A stretch of 64,000 nt of DNA from Anisus vortex. Lineage: Eukaryota > Mollusca > Gastropoda > Planorbidae. Location: positions 12,279,420 to 12,343,419 of the forward strand of contig OX421509.1 of the NCBI GenBank assembly GCA_949126835.1, given 5' to 3'. The notes beneath the pieces are model-generated. The model made no database searches, was not told the DNA's origin, and worked only from the letters and a program-made list of their open reading frames with translations. Position numbers and translations under genes: made by a program. This document shows positions 1-12,600 of this stretch, in pieces; positions within the stretch are counted from its first letter, which is position 1, and every line of letters starts with the position of its first letter.

Positions 1-1194
1 AAGGTGGTAGACGCCCTGACAAATTTCTTCACACGTTATGGCCTACCGAAGACAGAACAGTCCGACCAGGGGACTAACTTTACTTCGAACATTTTCAAAC
101 AAGTCATGGAACAATTAGGGATAAGCCATAGGCTATCAAGTGCCTATCATCCTGAGAGCCAGGGAGCTCTGGAAAGGTTTCATCAGACATTAAAATCGAT
201 GCTTAAAAAGTACTGTTATGAAAACGAGAAAGACTGGGATAAGGGTGTGCCTTATGTACTGTTCGCTGCAAGGGAGGCCACTCAGGAATCCCTGGGGTTT
301 AGCCCATTCGAACTTGTGTATGGACACTCAGTCAGAGGTCCGTTGAAACTTCTACATGAAACTTGGCTAACGGACAGTGAACCAATTGGACTTTTGTCAT
401 ATGTAGATAAATTTAAAAATAGGCTTTATCATGCTTTTAACCATGTGAAGATTCATTTTCCACAGATGCAGGAGCGTATGAGACAGAACTATGACCGTAA
501 AGCTACAGCTAGAACTTTTGCACCAGGTGACAAAGTTCTTGTGTTTCGACCTTTGCAAAATCAGCCTTTAAGTGCAAAGTTTAGTGGACCCTATGAGATA
601 GAGTCAAAGCTTGGCGAGGTCAATTATTTGATAAAGACTCCTGACCGGAGAAAAAAACAGAGGGTATGCCATATTAATTTACTTAAGCCCTATGTTTCCA
701 GGGAAAAGAGTAAACCACGGGAGGTCCCCATGATTTCATTAGCTAGAGTCCCGACGGATTTATCTAGGATAGAATATAAGTTTGCAGAAAGTAAACTTAA
801 TAATACAGATGCCCTTAAGAGTTTAGATACAAGGCTAGAACATCTTCCGGTAGAAGATAAGGAGAAGATTATTGAGCTGGTACATGAATATAAGTCACTG
901 TTTACAAATGTTCCCAGTAGGACACATGTCATAGAGCACGATGTAGTGTTAACCAATAGTGCCAGGTCTATTAAACAGCATCCATTTGACCCCATCAGAC
1001 CTGAGCATATTAAATTAGATGTAAAGTATATGTTAGAAGATGACATAGGAGAAAAATGTGATAGCAAATGGTCTACACCCTGTGTGATGGTACCAAAAGC
1101 CGACCACACACTGCTGTTTTATAGAGACTTTGGGAAATTAAGTAATTTGACAAAGACCGACTGGTATCCCATTCCCGTATCATCGACAAGATAG
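1..1194 (+). pseudogene. Ty3/gypsy pol fragment, integrase followed by RT N-terminus (Gmr1-like order)
   Basis: The frame is open at the left edge and stops at 1192-1194 (about 397 residues). Residues 1-115 are the 3' part of a retroelement integrase core: SDQGTNF carries the second catalytic Asp and HPESQGALERF the Glu. Residues about 165-230 are the integrase C-terminal domain (PGDKVLVFRPL, FSGPYEIESKLGEVNYLIKT, HINLLKPY). After a linker, residues about 285-390 match the start of a gypsy reverse transcriptase (VIEHDV, IKQHPF, YMLEDD, WSTPCVMVPKAD, DFGKLSNLTKTDWYPIP). Standard Ty3/gypsy order is RT-RH-IN. Integrase upstream of RT is the known arrangement of Gmr1-like elements. The RT breaks off before the catalytic YxDD region, so the element is defective. 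The assignment rests on motif recognition only. Confidence 0.8.
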
Positions 1195-1247
1195 AGACTA
1201 GAGACAACGTCACAGCTGATACTCTATCTCGGGTGCTACATGATTGA
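1195..1247 (+). mobile_element. RNase H C-terminal remnant of the same element
   Basis: In another frame, 1203-1247 reads DNVTADTLSRVLHD then TGA. This resembles the NVVADALSR motif that ends gypsy RNase H domains. It sits directly after the broken RT start, so most of RT and RNase H appears to be deleted between the two. The junction lies near 1170-1203. Confidence 0.6.
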
Positions 1248-3229
1248 CTGAATAACCCCATACTTCTTTTTCAGATCATCTCACTTATTCATTAAGAATG
1301 TGTCATGATAACCTATCATTCGTTTGAATTTTGATTATGGAATACCTATAGAATACTTGTATCATACAGAAGTCAAGTCTTTTGAAAGTATTAATAATTT
1401 TTATAATCATGTATAATATTGATGTTCTGATATATTTTAAATTCATTTGATTATGGAAAAGAAATTCCAGTTAAATGTTAATGCATGATGCAATAAATAT
1501 ATAAATATGCACGTATTTACTTGATATGGATGGATAAAAGTAATTGTCATCACATGTAATTAAGTGGGAAAACTTTGAGCTAGTTGATTTATTATCTTGT
1601 TGTTGTTTTTTTTCTTTTAGTTAATGAATGGAACTAAACAATAATATGTACAATTTTTATCTTAGAAAGAGATGTAATCTCAATTGGTATAAATTAATAG
1701 ATAATATTGGAAATCTATTGCTAAATTGTTATATCATGGTAATAGAATGGGAAAAACTAGTGGATATTCACTATGTTGGATATAGGTTGTTATATATTCC
1801 ATATATCCGGGAATGGAGGGAAACAAAGGTACCTAAAGGTGTGCACTCATTCAACCCTGAACAAACTTTTATATTAAACTTTTAAATTTGCCAAAAACGC
1901 ATAATAGTGGATTACATTTTAATATTTAGATTACTGTAGTAATCGTAACTAGAGTGTATTTTCTCCTCATATTTGAGAAAAGGGGAAGTATCATCTTAGG
2001 TATGAACCCTGTTAATGTCAAGTTGACACTGTAATTTAAAGGGGAAGTAACCTATAGTTTGATTCGAGTTACGTATTACTTATCTTTTGGTTTGTATATT
2101 AGAAGTAAACTGTTGGAAATTGACAGAGTTTGAGCAATGTTATATTTGTTTAAATAGATTAAGACTTTTTGCAAATTTTTGGTGGAAATCCACACAACTG
2201 TACATAGTTAAAATAAGAATGACTAGAATATTTTGGAATTATTTGTACTTGTTGAGACACTAGTTAATATTAATATTAACGGGGAAATATTTGTCCATCA
2301 CGTTATAATCACAATTACCATTGGGTAGTGACACTTTTTATAATTTAGTTGTGCCAGTGAGCCATGTTTGCTTAAATTGTCTTATAATCTTCCATTGATT
2401 GATTGTTGTTAAAACGATAGTGTTAAGTACGAAAAATGTACCATGTTGAGTATTTCTTGGGTAATTATGGTACATTATTTCTTTCATTGGGTGGGGGCGT
2501 GTCATGTATATTGTTTTTCAAGGAATTGGAACACGCAATGTTTATTCCTCTCTCTCTCTCTCTTTTCTTACTACACACAATATTAGGACGTTTAGTAGGA
2601 AAACAAAAGGTTCTAGGTAATGTTGGGATTCTGTGTTGATCTCAAATTGTCAGAGTCTGGGAACGACTCATTATTTAATAGGGGAAGTTCCTATCGTTTT
2701 TGTTATGAGTTTTGTAATGATACCATGATTTTCACCCCTACTGGTAATGGGTCTAGCCCTTGCACCACTCGGATAGTATTTAATGATTTGTTTTGTCTGA
2801 AAGACGGAGAGTTTCAAAATATGTTCCTTTGAGAACGTTTGTGTTTGCACTATTTTATTCTAACTGTACATAATAGATATATTGTATATATTGAACATAC
2901 CACCTGAAAAAAACTATCAACAACAATTACACTGAAGCTTCCTTGTCAAGTTACTATTCTATTGTGTTGTACACATTACTATAAGATTTAGCTACTACTA
3001 TAATGTACAAGAAAGGAAATGTTGGAATACAAATACTGAATTTGTGCCCAGGACTATAAGAAGAGTTCGTGTAATACTGAAACATAAATACTAATAATTA
3101 AAGTATCCCCTAGGACTAACGAGAATTATCAGCAAGATCTACACAGCTCTGGCCACAAGGGGATTGTGGACGTAACAGTACTTATTTCTAATTTTTATTA
3201 AATGACTTACCAAAATCCATCAACACAGG
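1248..3229. other. AT-rich non-coding stretch, probably 3' non-coding/LTR part of the gypsy element
   Basis: No convincing gene is seen; the short ORFs here (for example 1628-1885) are AT-rich and resemble nothing known. GGGGAAGT purine tracts recur at about 1981 and 2041, and a near-match (GGGGAAAT) at about 2281. They resemble polypurine tracts that precede 3' LTRs. I could not define an LTR pair. Confidence 0.3.
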
Positions 3230-4065
3230 ATCAAAAGTAAGATTATTAGCAGCTGATTGTATAATTTAAATAAAATAGTAACTCTAACCCAGAAATAGAT
3301 AGTGAACTTTTACAAAAAGACCTAGAAATAAGGAATCTAAATGAAGTATGTATTTTAAACCAGAAAATACCAACTGATAAGAGTATCCAAGAAAAAGAAA
3401 CAAATAATAACAAACTACTTCATTCATCGTAAAGAATTAACTCAAACTAACAATACAAAGTACTTAGGAGCAGTGCTTTTTTTCTAATGGAACGCACTGA
3501 AACGGCGTTCCGGCACCATTTTTCCATAGACTACTAATTTCAGTGTTATTTCTTTATGAGTTCTGGTACCTTTTTATAGGAGTTCCGGTACCTTTTTTTT
3601 TTTTTAGAAATAAAGCACTGCTTAGGAGTAATAATGAATGATAAGTTATCTTGGATTAATAACTAGTGAATATTCCCAATTAACAAGAGTAACTTAATTA
3701 GTCAAATCACGATACCTAGAAGCACTAGAGGACAGAAAGGCAAAGAGTAAAGTAGTAATAATACACAAGGTATTAAACTCTAATTAAAAAATACAACCCA
3801 TTAACAACCGGTTGCAAAGCTCAGATAAACATAAAGGCAAAAACACTTTCCTCATCCCTTATGCGAGAACAAATGCATATAAGTACTATTTCTTCCGGAG
3901 TGGCATTCGGGCATGGAATGGTTTCCCTGAACAGACCAGAAAATCCAGTAACTTAACATCATTTTAAACACTAATAAAAATGCAAGACTAGACTCGGACC
4001 ACGAATGAGCGTAGGACGCAATCATCTTCTTTATATAAGGAGCGTCTGTAATGTATAAGATCAGA
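3230..4065 (+). mobile_element. LINE 3' end (CR1/Jockey-like reverse transcriptase C-terminus), degraded
   Basis: Around stops and frameshifts, translation gives the typical end of a non-LTR RT. TNNTKYLG is interrupted by the MITE at 3471-3620 and then resumes with VIMNDKLSWINN. Further on come LEALEDRKAKSKVVIIH, NTFLIPYARTNAYKYYFF and SGIRAWNGFPEQTRKSSN. It ends near GGAGCGTCTGTAATGTATAAGAT. This is the best-preserved copy of a family present more than ten times in the window. Confidence 0.75.
3471..3620. mobile_element. hAT-type MITE, 150 bp, with perfect 8-bp target duplication
   Basis: The ends are CAGTGCTTT...AAAGCACTG inverted repeats. CTTAGGAG is duplicated at 3463-3470 and 3621-3628. 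It sits inside the LINE RT frame between KYLG and VIMND. Inside are short repeats of the type GTTCCGGTACC. Confidence 0.85.
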
Positions 4066-4204
4066 TAAGAATCCTCATATTGATGAAATAATTAAAAATC
4101 AAATAATACATAAGGATTCATAAAAAGGAACGTTTACAAATGTAATAAGAACTTAAACTAAAATGCTATCTCACATTAGTTAGGGTTTACTAGAATATGC
4201 AGGA

Positions 4205-4385
4205 TTTGTATGTGACCCATTAACTAATGTAAACATTAACTAATGTAACATTAACTAATGTAAACATTAAAAATGTAAACATTAACTAATGTAAACATTA
4301 ACTAATGTAAACATTAACTAATGTAAACATTAACTAATGTAAACATTAACTAATGTAAACATTAACTAATGTAAACATTAAACAA
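4205..4385. repeat. Minisatellite, about 16-bp unit TAACTAATGTAAACAT
   Basis: About ten head-to-tail units, the first ones irregular. It lies between two LINE 3' ends. Confidence 0.9.
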
Positions 4386-4650
4386 TTAGAACAAATTAAG
4401 AAAAGAGCTGCGAAATTTTCACAACTGACAAGAGTAACACCAATAGTTTAATCACTCAACTTAGAAACACTAGAGGACAGAAGGGCAAAGAGTAAAGTAG
4501 TAATAATATAAAACTTAGAAATACAACACAAAAACAATCTGTTAACTTTACATCATTTAAAACACTAATATAAATGCAGGACTAGACTCAAACTGATGTG
4601 CGTAGGACGCAATAGTCTTCTTATAGAAGGTGCGTCTGTAATTTATAAGA
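4386..4650 (+). mobile_element. LINE 3' end, second copy of the 3230-4065 family
   Basis: Contains RAAKFSQLTRVTPIV, LETLEDRRAKSKVVII and the 3' tail with the GCGTCTGTAAT box near 4631. It has an internal deletion relative to the first copy. Confidence 0.65.
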
Positions 4651-4682
4651 TAATAAATACTATTACGTGTATAATTTTGTAC

Positions 4683-4892
4683 TGTCGTAGCAGCTTTCAT
4701 CAGTTTCTGTGGCTTCGGCATACTAGGTGATTGCGTGGCTAACACTTTGCACATCTGCCTTTACTTTACCCCAAACTAAGGTCAGATACCCATAAGAGCT
4801 GGGCTAGACTCATGAACGCCCTTCAGACCAGGGAAAAAAATCCTAGACTGCACTAGGATTCGAACCCAGGACCTTCGGTACGCCAGTACTTT
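4683..4892 (-). mobile_element. tRNA-derived SINE (family 1), 5'-truncated
   Basis: Reverse-strand copy with a B box (GGATTCGAACCC on the plus strand near 4857) and the conserved body (TTTCTGTGGC, TTTACTTTACCCCAAACTAA). It ends 20 bases before the first visible exon of gene A. Confidence 0.75.
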
Positions 4893-4912
4893 ACTTACAA
4901 TTACATCCACAG

Positions 4913-5044
4913 CGTGCCAGAAAGGTATGATCGGCAAGAACTGTAAGAGTGTGTGCCGATGCTCAAACTGCGCCCATGGTGGCCTGTGTGAGAGTGAAGG
5001 TTGGTCCTGCGAAAAGGGCTGGTTCGGATCTTACTGCCAATACA
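4913..5044 (+). CDS. Gene A exon: EGF-like domain 1
   Basis: Preceded by TCCACAG and followed by GTAAGT. Reads ACQKGMIGKNCKSVCRCSNC...GGLCES...CEKGWFGSYCQY with eight cysteines in a laminin/MEGF-like EGF pattern. Phase 1 on both sides. Confidence 0.8.
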
Positions 5045-6593
5045 GTAAGTAAAGTGTCTTCCCCCCCCCCCCGCTCCCTTTTTTTTTTGTAGGTTTATTA
5101 GTTTAAATCCTCACATAAGTATGTAAAACACGTAACCTTTATATAAGACATATGAAAAGGTAGGTACATACTTACTTGACAGACAGAAAAGTTAGACAGA
5201 CGGATCTACTGGCAGAAAATAAAGACGAGACAGTCGGACATACGAGACGAAGAGGGAATGACAGCAAGTCGCGCAGACTAATAACAAACTTACTTGCATG
5301 CAGACAGATACACAGATACATAGATTGGCTGTAGAGTTGGTGGCTATCTTGTGGTCTGAGCAAGGAAAACATAATATGATTTTTTATTTGATTTTAGCTT
5401 ATAAACTAGAAAAATCGCAACTCTGTTCCTTTGTTGTTGATTTTTTTTAATTTTTATTAATTTTTTTTTCATTTTGTGTTAAATTGTCATGTTATTTTGA
5501 TGAAAGGAAGCAATTTAACACACACACACACACACACATATACAATGTATTTGTTGTTTGTTGTCTGTGTCCACTGACCAGGTGATTTGGCCAAACTCTA
5601 CTTCAACGACTTCCGCCTGATGGACAACAACGACTCAACGTGCGCCAATTTCTACCACGGCACCGTCTTCGTGGACTACAAGAGCCCCGTTTACTTCACC
5701 TGGACCAGGATACTGTTTAAACAGCCACGTGAGAGACTCAAAACAGGCTATGGTAGGGGTCGGCAACCTACGAAACACGTGCCAGACTTGGCACGCCGAG
5801 GGATCTTCAATGGCACGCGGAAGATGTCCTAAATGTCTATTGAAGTCTCTTTTACAAGAACTGTATTGCTACAGCAGGATGATTTTTAGGCTGTTGGCAC
5901 GCTAAATAAATTAGAATCATACTTTGGAACAATGTTATCAAAAGTTTGCCGACCCCAGGCTATGGCATGGAAGTGATGGGAGGAGGTGGAGTGAAAAGGG
6001 CGCGTGGCACGCCTTCTCCCTCCCTCTCCGCCCCCCTATCAAACTTGTCAACATTACCAATTTTTGTTTTTATTTACTGTTTATGTTAACACATTTTTTT
6101 TAATGGATCTGCATTCATATTTAAACAAATACATTTTGAACATTTTCTAATAATTTTTAATGTATTTATTATGTTATCAATTATTCTGTTTATTTAACAA
6201 GCTTTCTTATAAATGTGTTAGACAATTTTTTTTACAATTTCTGTTTCTTGTTGTTGTTTTTTATTTTCAAACATCTCAAAGCGAACCTACACCCGAACAT
6301 CTCATTGACATTTTCCGATGGAAGCTGCCGCCACCTGCGGATCCTTCCCATCAACAACGTGACCTTCGACCTCTACTGCGAGGTTGAGAACACCACGACG
6401 TTCTTTAAGATCAACCTACAGGACCACAAATACTTCCTTTGTGCCATACACGTCAATGGCGGTTAGCGTTCGGAAATTTCTGTTTCGATGTTGTTATTGG
6501 TATTGTGGCGTTGTTGTGGTGTTGTTGTTGATTCTATTGAAATTGAGCTTGGAACTAAAAGTCCTGTTTACAGAAAGCCCCCCCCCCCCCCCC

Positions 6594-6624
<31 letters not shown>

Positions 6625-9600
6625 CATTACTTCCTTACTTACGCCCGTCAACCCTTGTGGGAGTATGGGCCACCAACAACAGTTCTCCAGCTTCTCCTAT
6701 CCTGGGCCATTCTCTCAATTTCATACTGCTTCCTAGTTTTTAAAGAAATGATTCCTGCTATCTAAATTGTTACATAACCTTTAACTTGAAGAATGTTTAT
6801 TTAATAATGGTAATGGATTGAAAATCGTAAAACTAAGTAATGTTGAGAACAGGGGGGGGGGGGACACGGTGGTCGAGCGTCAGCGCGTTCGGCTAGCGTA
6901 CCGAAGGTCATTGGTTCGAATCCTTGTGAAGGCTAGGATTCGTTCCCAGGTCTGGAAGGTGTGCTCGGATCTACCCAGCTATTATGGTTGCCTGATTTTA
7001 ATTGGGGTAAAAGTAAATGCGGCTGAGCATTGTGCTGGCCACACAATCCCCTAATATGCCTTGGCCACAGAAACTGGTGAAAGCTGCTTCACCAGCTCTA
7101 TGATCAATTTGGTCCGAAGGGTACTTTTACTCACCGCCTTATCGAGAAAAGTTGTCTATTCTTCTGCGTGTGACTTTAGGACGAAACATCGGCATCGGTC
7201 AACCCATTAAGATGTCCAGCAAAGAATCCGGACCGCAGCAGGAGTTCACGATGACGTCTGACCCTCGCGTTTGCACGTCGACCAATCGTAAGCTTGACAC
7301 TAACCCGTCCATGGAGCTTGTTCTAGGGCACAATCTCGGAACCGAGAGAATTGTCTTCGAGAACAAACAAGGTACGGCGAGCAGGTGATGATTCACCTTA
7401 GATAAGCACTTCCAATACAATTACTGTTGTTACTTGATGTAGTTGTTTTATACTAGTTACGAACGTAACCCAATGAACTTATATAATACAAGCTAAATTA
7501 CCCGGCGTTGCCCTGGGAAAAATAAAACAGAGTTGTATAAGCTACAGATAAAATTGTTATAAACTACAATGAACAAAAGGGCATTAAATCTCATAATTTG
7601 AAAAAAAAAAAACATTTTTACTGAAGAATTTTAAGAAAGTAATTTAAAAATAAACATAATCGGGTCAAAAATAGGCAAGTCTTTTAATTTAAAAAAATCT
7701 AAACTGCCCAGTGTTGCTCGTAGATTTAATTTTTTTTTTAAGTAATATTAATTGAAATTAAATAAAATTGTAAAAAAAAAGTATAGACTAACCGGAGAAT
7801 CGAAGCCGGGTCGACCGCATGGCAGTCCGATACGTTATCCACGTAGCTAACGAAGACATGTGTCAAATGTGAAATCGAAAAGTATAGTATGAGACGATAA
7901 GGTCAGGTGTCTTTAAATTAAGTAATATGATTGGTTGAACACACACATTCTACTTTATATATATAGATAGATAGATATGTCACAAGTTGAGATTTGCAAC
8001 ATCTATACTCTACCGGTTATTTTATACTTTTTACGCCTTGACTCACTGACATATATACCACTAGTAAATTATAACATATATTATTAACTTCCATAATCTT
8101 TTTGAAAATATCGACATCTATACTTTACCGATTAATTTTATATAAACTTCATTTTACTACATGGCCACTAAATTATAAGCCACATGTTAAATAAAAACAG
8201 ATAATAATTTCCATAGAATTATACTTTTTCGAGAAACCAACGACATCTAAATCTATATCCGAGACTAAAATTGAGTTCTAATACCTCAAAAAAAGTACTA
8301 AAATATATCTATAGGTACTACAGAATTACGACAAACTGACCTTACTTTTGCATTTTACTTATTGAAAAGTTTGCTTCTTTTGAGGCCCGGTCCCGGATTG
8401 CGACCAGGCGTTTACAATACGCTCTTATACTCTGATTAGATATATAAGTCCTTTTCGCTAGTAAACATGTTGAGAGTAACTACAAAAAGCATTATCAGTA
8501 ACTACAAAAAGTAGTATCAGTAACTACACAAAGTATTATCAGTAACTACACAAAGTATTATCAGTACAAACACAAAGTATTATCAGTAACTACTATAAGT
8601 ATTACCAGTAACTTCTAAAAGTATTACCAGTAACTTCTAAAAGTATTACCAGTAACTTCTAAAAGTATTATCAGTAACTACAAAAAGTATTATCAGTAGC
8701 TACAAAAAGTATTATCAGTAACTACAAAAGTATTATCAGTAACTACAAAAAGTATTATCAGTAACTACAAAAAGTATTATCAGTAACTACAAAAAGTATT
8801 ATCAGTAGCTACAAAAGGTTTAATCATTGTTTTTGGTTAAATATGTTTTTCAGATGCAATTTACAAAAGAGCCTTATCTTTTCGGATCACGTGCTCCTAC
8901 GAGAACCAATCAAAAATCATCTTATCATCCGACGGCAGACCGAAGAACTCGGTCTTCTTTTTCCCGCGGCAGACCATTTTCGTATCCATCCGCGTTGAGG
9001 TGACCAATCACAGCGTAGGGAAGACTTACATCTCGTCATGTGATCTTCAAGTGTATGGAGGTAAGCTATTGGAATGTGAGATCAGACAAAAAAAAATGAA
9101 ACAAAAACTTGTAGCCTATACTATGTGGCAGTGGGTAAATTCCGTAGCATACTGTGCGTTTTTAGGTCGTGGGTTTGTCGACATGTATGTTATTAAAAAC
9201 AAGCTAAATTGCCCGGCGTTACCCGGGGGGGGGGGGGGGGGGAATAAAACAGGTATCTATAAGCTACAGATAAAAATGCTATAAACTGCAATGAACAGAA
9301 AGCTAAAAATTTAATAATTACATTTCTTTTATTTTTTTTTACTGAAGACTTTTAGTCTTAATATTACTTCTTAAAAAAAGATTGTAAATCTACGAGCAAC
9401 ACCGGGCAATTAAGTAGCCAGTCCTATTCTTTTACCCAATTACAATACATAAAAATCATCATTAAAAAAGCTTTCTGTTCATTATAGTTTATGAAATTTT
9501 TATCGGTAGCTTATACAAGCCTTCCTTGGGCCACGCCGGGGAATTTAGCTTGTATATATATACATATAACATATTTCTCATAGTTGTTTTTCTCTCTCTC

Positions 9601-12600
9601 TCTCTCTCTTTCTATTGCATTCTATTTGAATCATTGTTTTAGATTTGAAATTATTTGTGTGTTCTATGATGAATGTATTACCTCGCTTAATGATACTGGC
9701 CATGATGTTGCTGTAGTTGATGTGTTGGTCTTGAAGATGTAGATGTCTTCTTACTGTTGTTGTTATTGTTTTCAGAATGCAGACCTCCGTGGTACGGGTT
9801 GGACTGCACCAGTATATGCAGCCTGTCCTGCAGGAAACAGGACTGTCACACCAACGGATTCTGCAGAAAATGTCGAGACGGTTGGACGGGGCCGGACTGC
9901 TTACAGGGTAAAGGCTCATCTAGGGCTCAATTAGAGCTCATCCTACGCTTACGTTATCTTATCTTACATGTTACATACCTAGTGCGTGACTAGACGGATG
10001 CGGAGGGAGGGGTCGCCCTACACGCCAAAGTGTGGATAGGCACCGAAACAACAATTTCTTTACATTAGCATACTAATAAATCAAAACTAGAATTATTAAT
10101 AGACAAAATTACATCATGTCCGTTTCCCTTAATAGATAACATCTTATTATATTTATATATCCAGTTATCTTTCATTGTTTTTTTATTCAATGTTTCATTT
10201 AGAGGTGTAGAAATCAATTCTTATATGACAATTGCGTCCACCGAATGTTAGATAATACAGACAATAATTCTTTTTTGAAGATTTTTTTCGAGCAATTTTT
10301 TTTTTATATGTGGTTATGAAATTATGAAAAGTTAAATGTTATTTAATCCACACCCCAAAGTATGAGTACTAGGCCGCAGTTGAGAAATATGACGCCCTGG
10401 CGGAAACAATAGGCCTAATTTTCGCCCGTCCCTGCATATTATTTTATAAGATACCGGGCGCCTTTTGACGCCCTTCTTCTCCTGGTGCTCGGGTTGGCGT
10501 TCTAGTTGAGTGTCTCTTTTTTATCCATCGTACTGCGGCACTGTATAAGAAGGCCTGCATCGTAAGTGGGTGTTATTTCTTTTGGTGCTATTTAAACATA
10601 CCATTTACAGTAGATATTGAGATGATAGTAGTTTGGGTTCGAGTTACGGTTAGGGTTCACGTTGTGTCCGAGTCCGAAGCTCCAGCTTTAAAACGCCTAA
10701 AAGTTAAAAAAAATCTATATATAAAAAGTATTTACGTAGGACTAAGCTAGTAGAGCATGTGAAACGGAATTTATAAGTTTATATAGCTACTGATTACTAG
10801 GACATTGTGGGGCCAGCAAGATGCCTATACGCTTTTACTTTTTCCTTACTAATGCCAAGAAGTTGTAAGAACTGGGTTGGTCTCAGAGATAGCCATTCTC
10901 AGACCCAGGGAACAAAACCTTAGCCTTCACCGGGATTCGAACCCAGGAACTTTACAGTACACCAGCCGAAATTCACGTAGTATACAATTTATCTTATATC
11001 TTTTTTTTCTTATTTTATCCCTCTTTTTCTTTATTCTGTGGAGCAGGCGGCGAAGCCAGCGACATCGTGACGCACGCCCTCCCGTGGGGCAACGTCACCA
11101 CGACGACCCATGCGTGGGCGCCCGGCACCAAGACCACGAGGCCCCCCAGGGTGGCCAGCGCTATATCAGACTTCTTCACCCTGGCCTTCATGGGCGTGTG
11201 TCTCTGCGTGTCCCTGTGCTGCGTCTGCATCGTGCGCGACAGCGGCGTCGTGGAGCGTTCCACTCAAGGTAATGGTGAGGTTGTTATCACGTCCGAAGGG
11301 GGGTCGGCAACCTGAGGTACGCGTGCCCAGACTTGGCACGCAGAGCAATGTTTTAATGGCACGCGGAAGACAAAAAAAAGCGAAGCGATTCAAGTCTCTT
11401 TTAACAAGAAATTGAATTCTAGAGCATGATGACTTTTACATTGTTGGCACGTAATGAATTAGAAATCATAGTTTGAAACACATTATTCAAAAGGTTGCCG
11501 ATCCCTGATTAAGTCCTTTTGTAAGTTCTGAGTTCACTGTAAAACCCTGCTTCCATTGTCATTTCTGTGTATAGTGTAAAGCCTACGCCCGTTGTAAGTT
11601 ATATTTAGATTGTAAGTCCTTCTGCCTAAAGGCCTAACCCTAAAAGCATTAAGCCCACTCAAAGGCATACGTCCGTCCTTTGTACGGTTTAACGCCAATA
11701 GGAAAAGGCTACTGAAAGGGTTACGTCCACTTTAAGATCTCTGTTCATTGTAAGTCCTACACGCATTGCAAGGAATGTGTTCACTGTAAGGCCTACTCCT
11801 TTGTAAGTTTTTTTTCATGGTAAAGACTACTGTCCAAAGTAATGCCGTAATGGTTACTGCTAGACTTAGTGCACTTTGAGATGTATGTTTTTTGTAAGGC
11901 CTACTTGCATTACGTTTTTTTTGTGTGTGTTAGTCGTAAGACCTAACTCTATTGCACGACTTGCGTTCATATTATTGTAGGAGTAACTAAATATCCTAGC
12001 TTGGATTATTTCGCTAACCTTTAGGAAATAAATATGGAACGTTTGTTGAACTTGCTGCGGTCATAGAAAATTCCCAACCCTGCCGATTGTATTCTTAATA
12101 GACAAGCCAATGATTTCACAGTTGTTGTTTCTTATTTACTATGATTTTCTTGACATGAAACGCTATACTATATAGGTAGTCTTTTGTTTTCTTCCTATAA
12201 AGTCTACTTTAACCCTTACAGTCCCGGGCGCGTATATAGTGGAACTGAAGGCAGCATAGATAGAAGTAGGTCGGTACGGGAAGGGTTAACACTAAGTAAT
12301 GTCGACCGCGAAATACCTGGAGGCGCGACGTGGAAACTGGTGTTAAAACGCTTGGGCGTAACTGGGGTCAGATAGAGAAAATGGCCCAGGGTCGGGATAC
12401 CTGGAGGACTCTCGTTGGCGGCCTATGTGCCAGGTGGGGCGAAAGGCATAAGTAAATAAAGTGATAGATAGGGCTGGATAGCAAAGTCGACAACGAGCTT
12501 GACACCATGGGTTCGACCCCACAGGTGCAGACAATCAGAAATTGGGGAGGAGATGGGCACCGCCAAGTCTTCCAAGCCCACTGAAAAGGCTAATGGACTG

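Noticed and set aside
690..1109. 139-residue minus-strand ORF
   Set aside because: Antisense shadow of the gypsy pol frame.
1628..1885. 85-residue ORF downstream of the gypsy pol, considered as an env-like gene
   Set aside because: Very AT-rich, no signal peptide, Cys pattern or transmembrane segment typical of an envelope protein.
6862..6935. tRNA gene candidates with A and B boxes (also 14912-15160, 62115-62190 and others)
   Set aside because: The flanking body is shared by more than a dozen copies and no full cloverleaf can be drawn; they are SINE heads.
8460..8825. CRISPR-like regular repeats (also 31730-32285, 48385-48745, 51416-51840)
   Set aside because: Units are directly adjacent without unique spacers, and the window is plainly eukaryotic; these are minisatellites.
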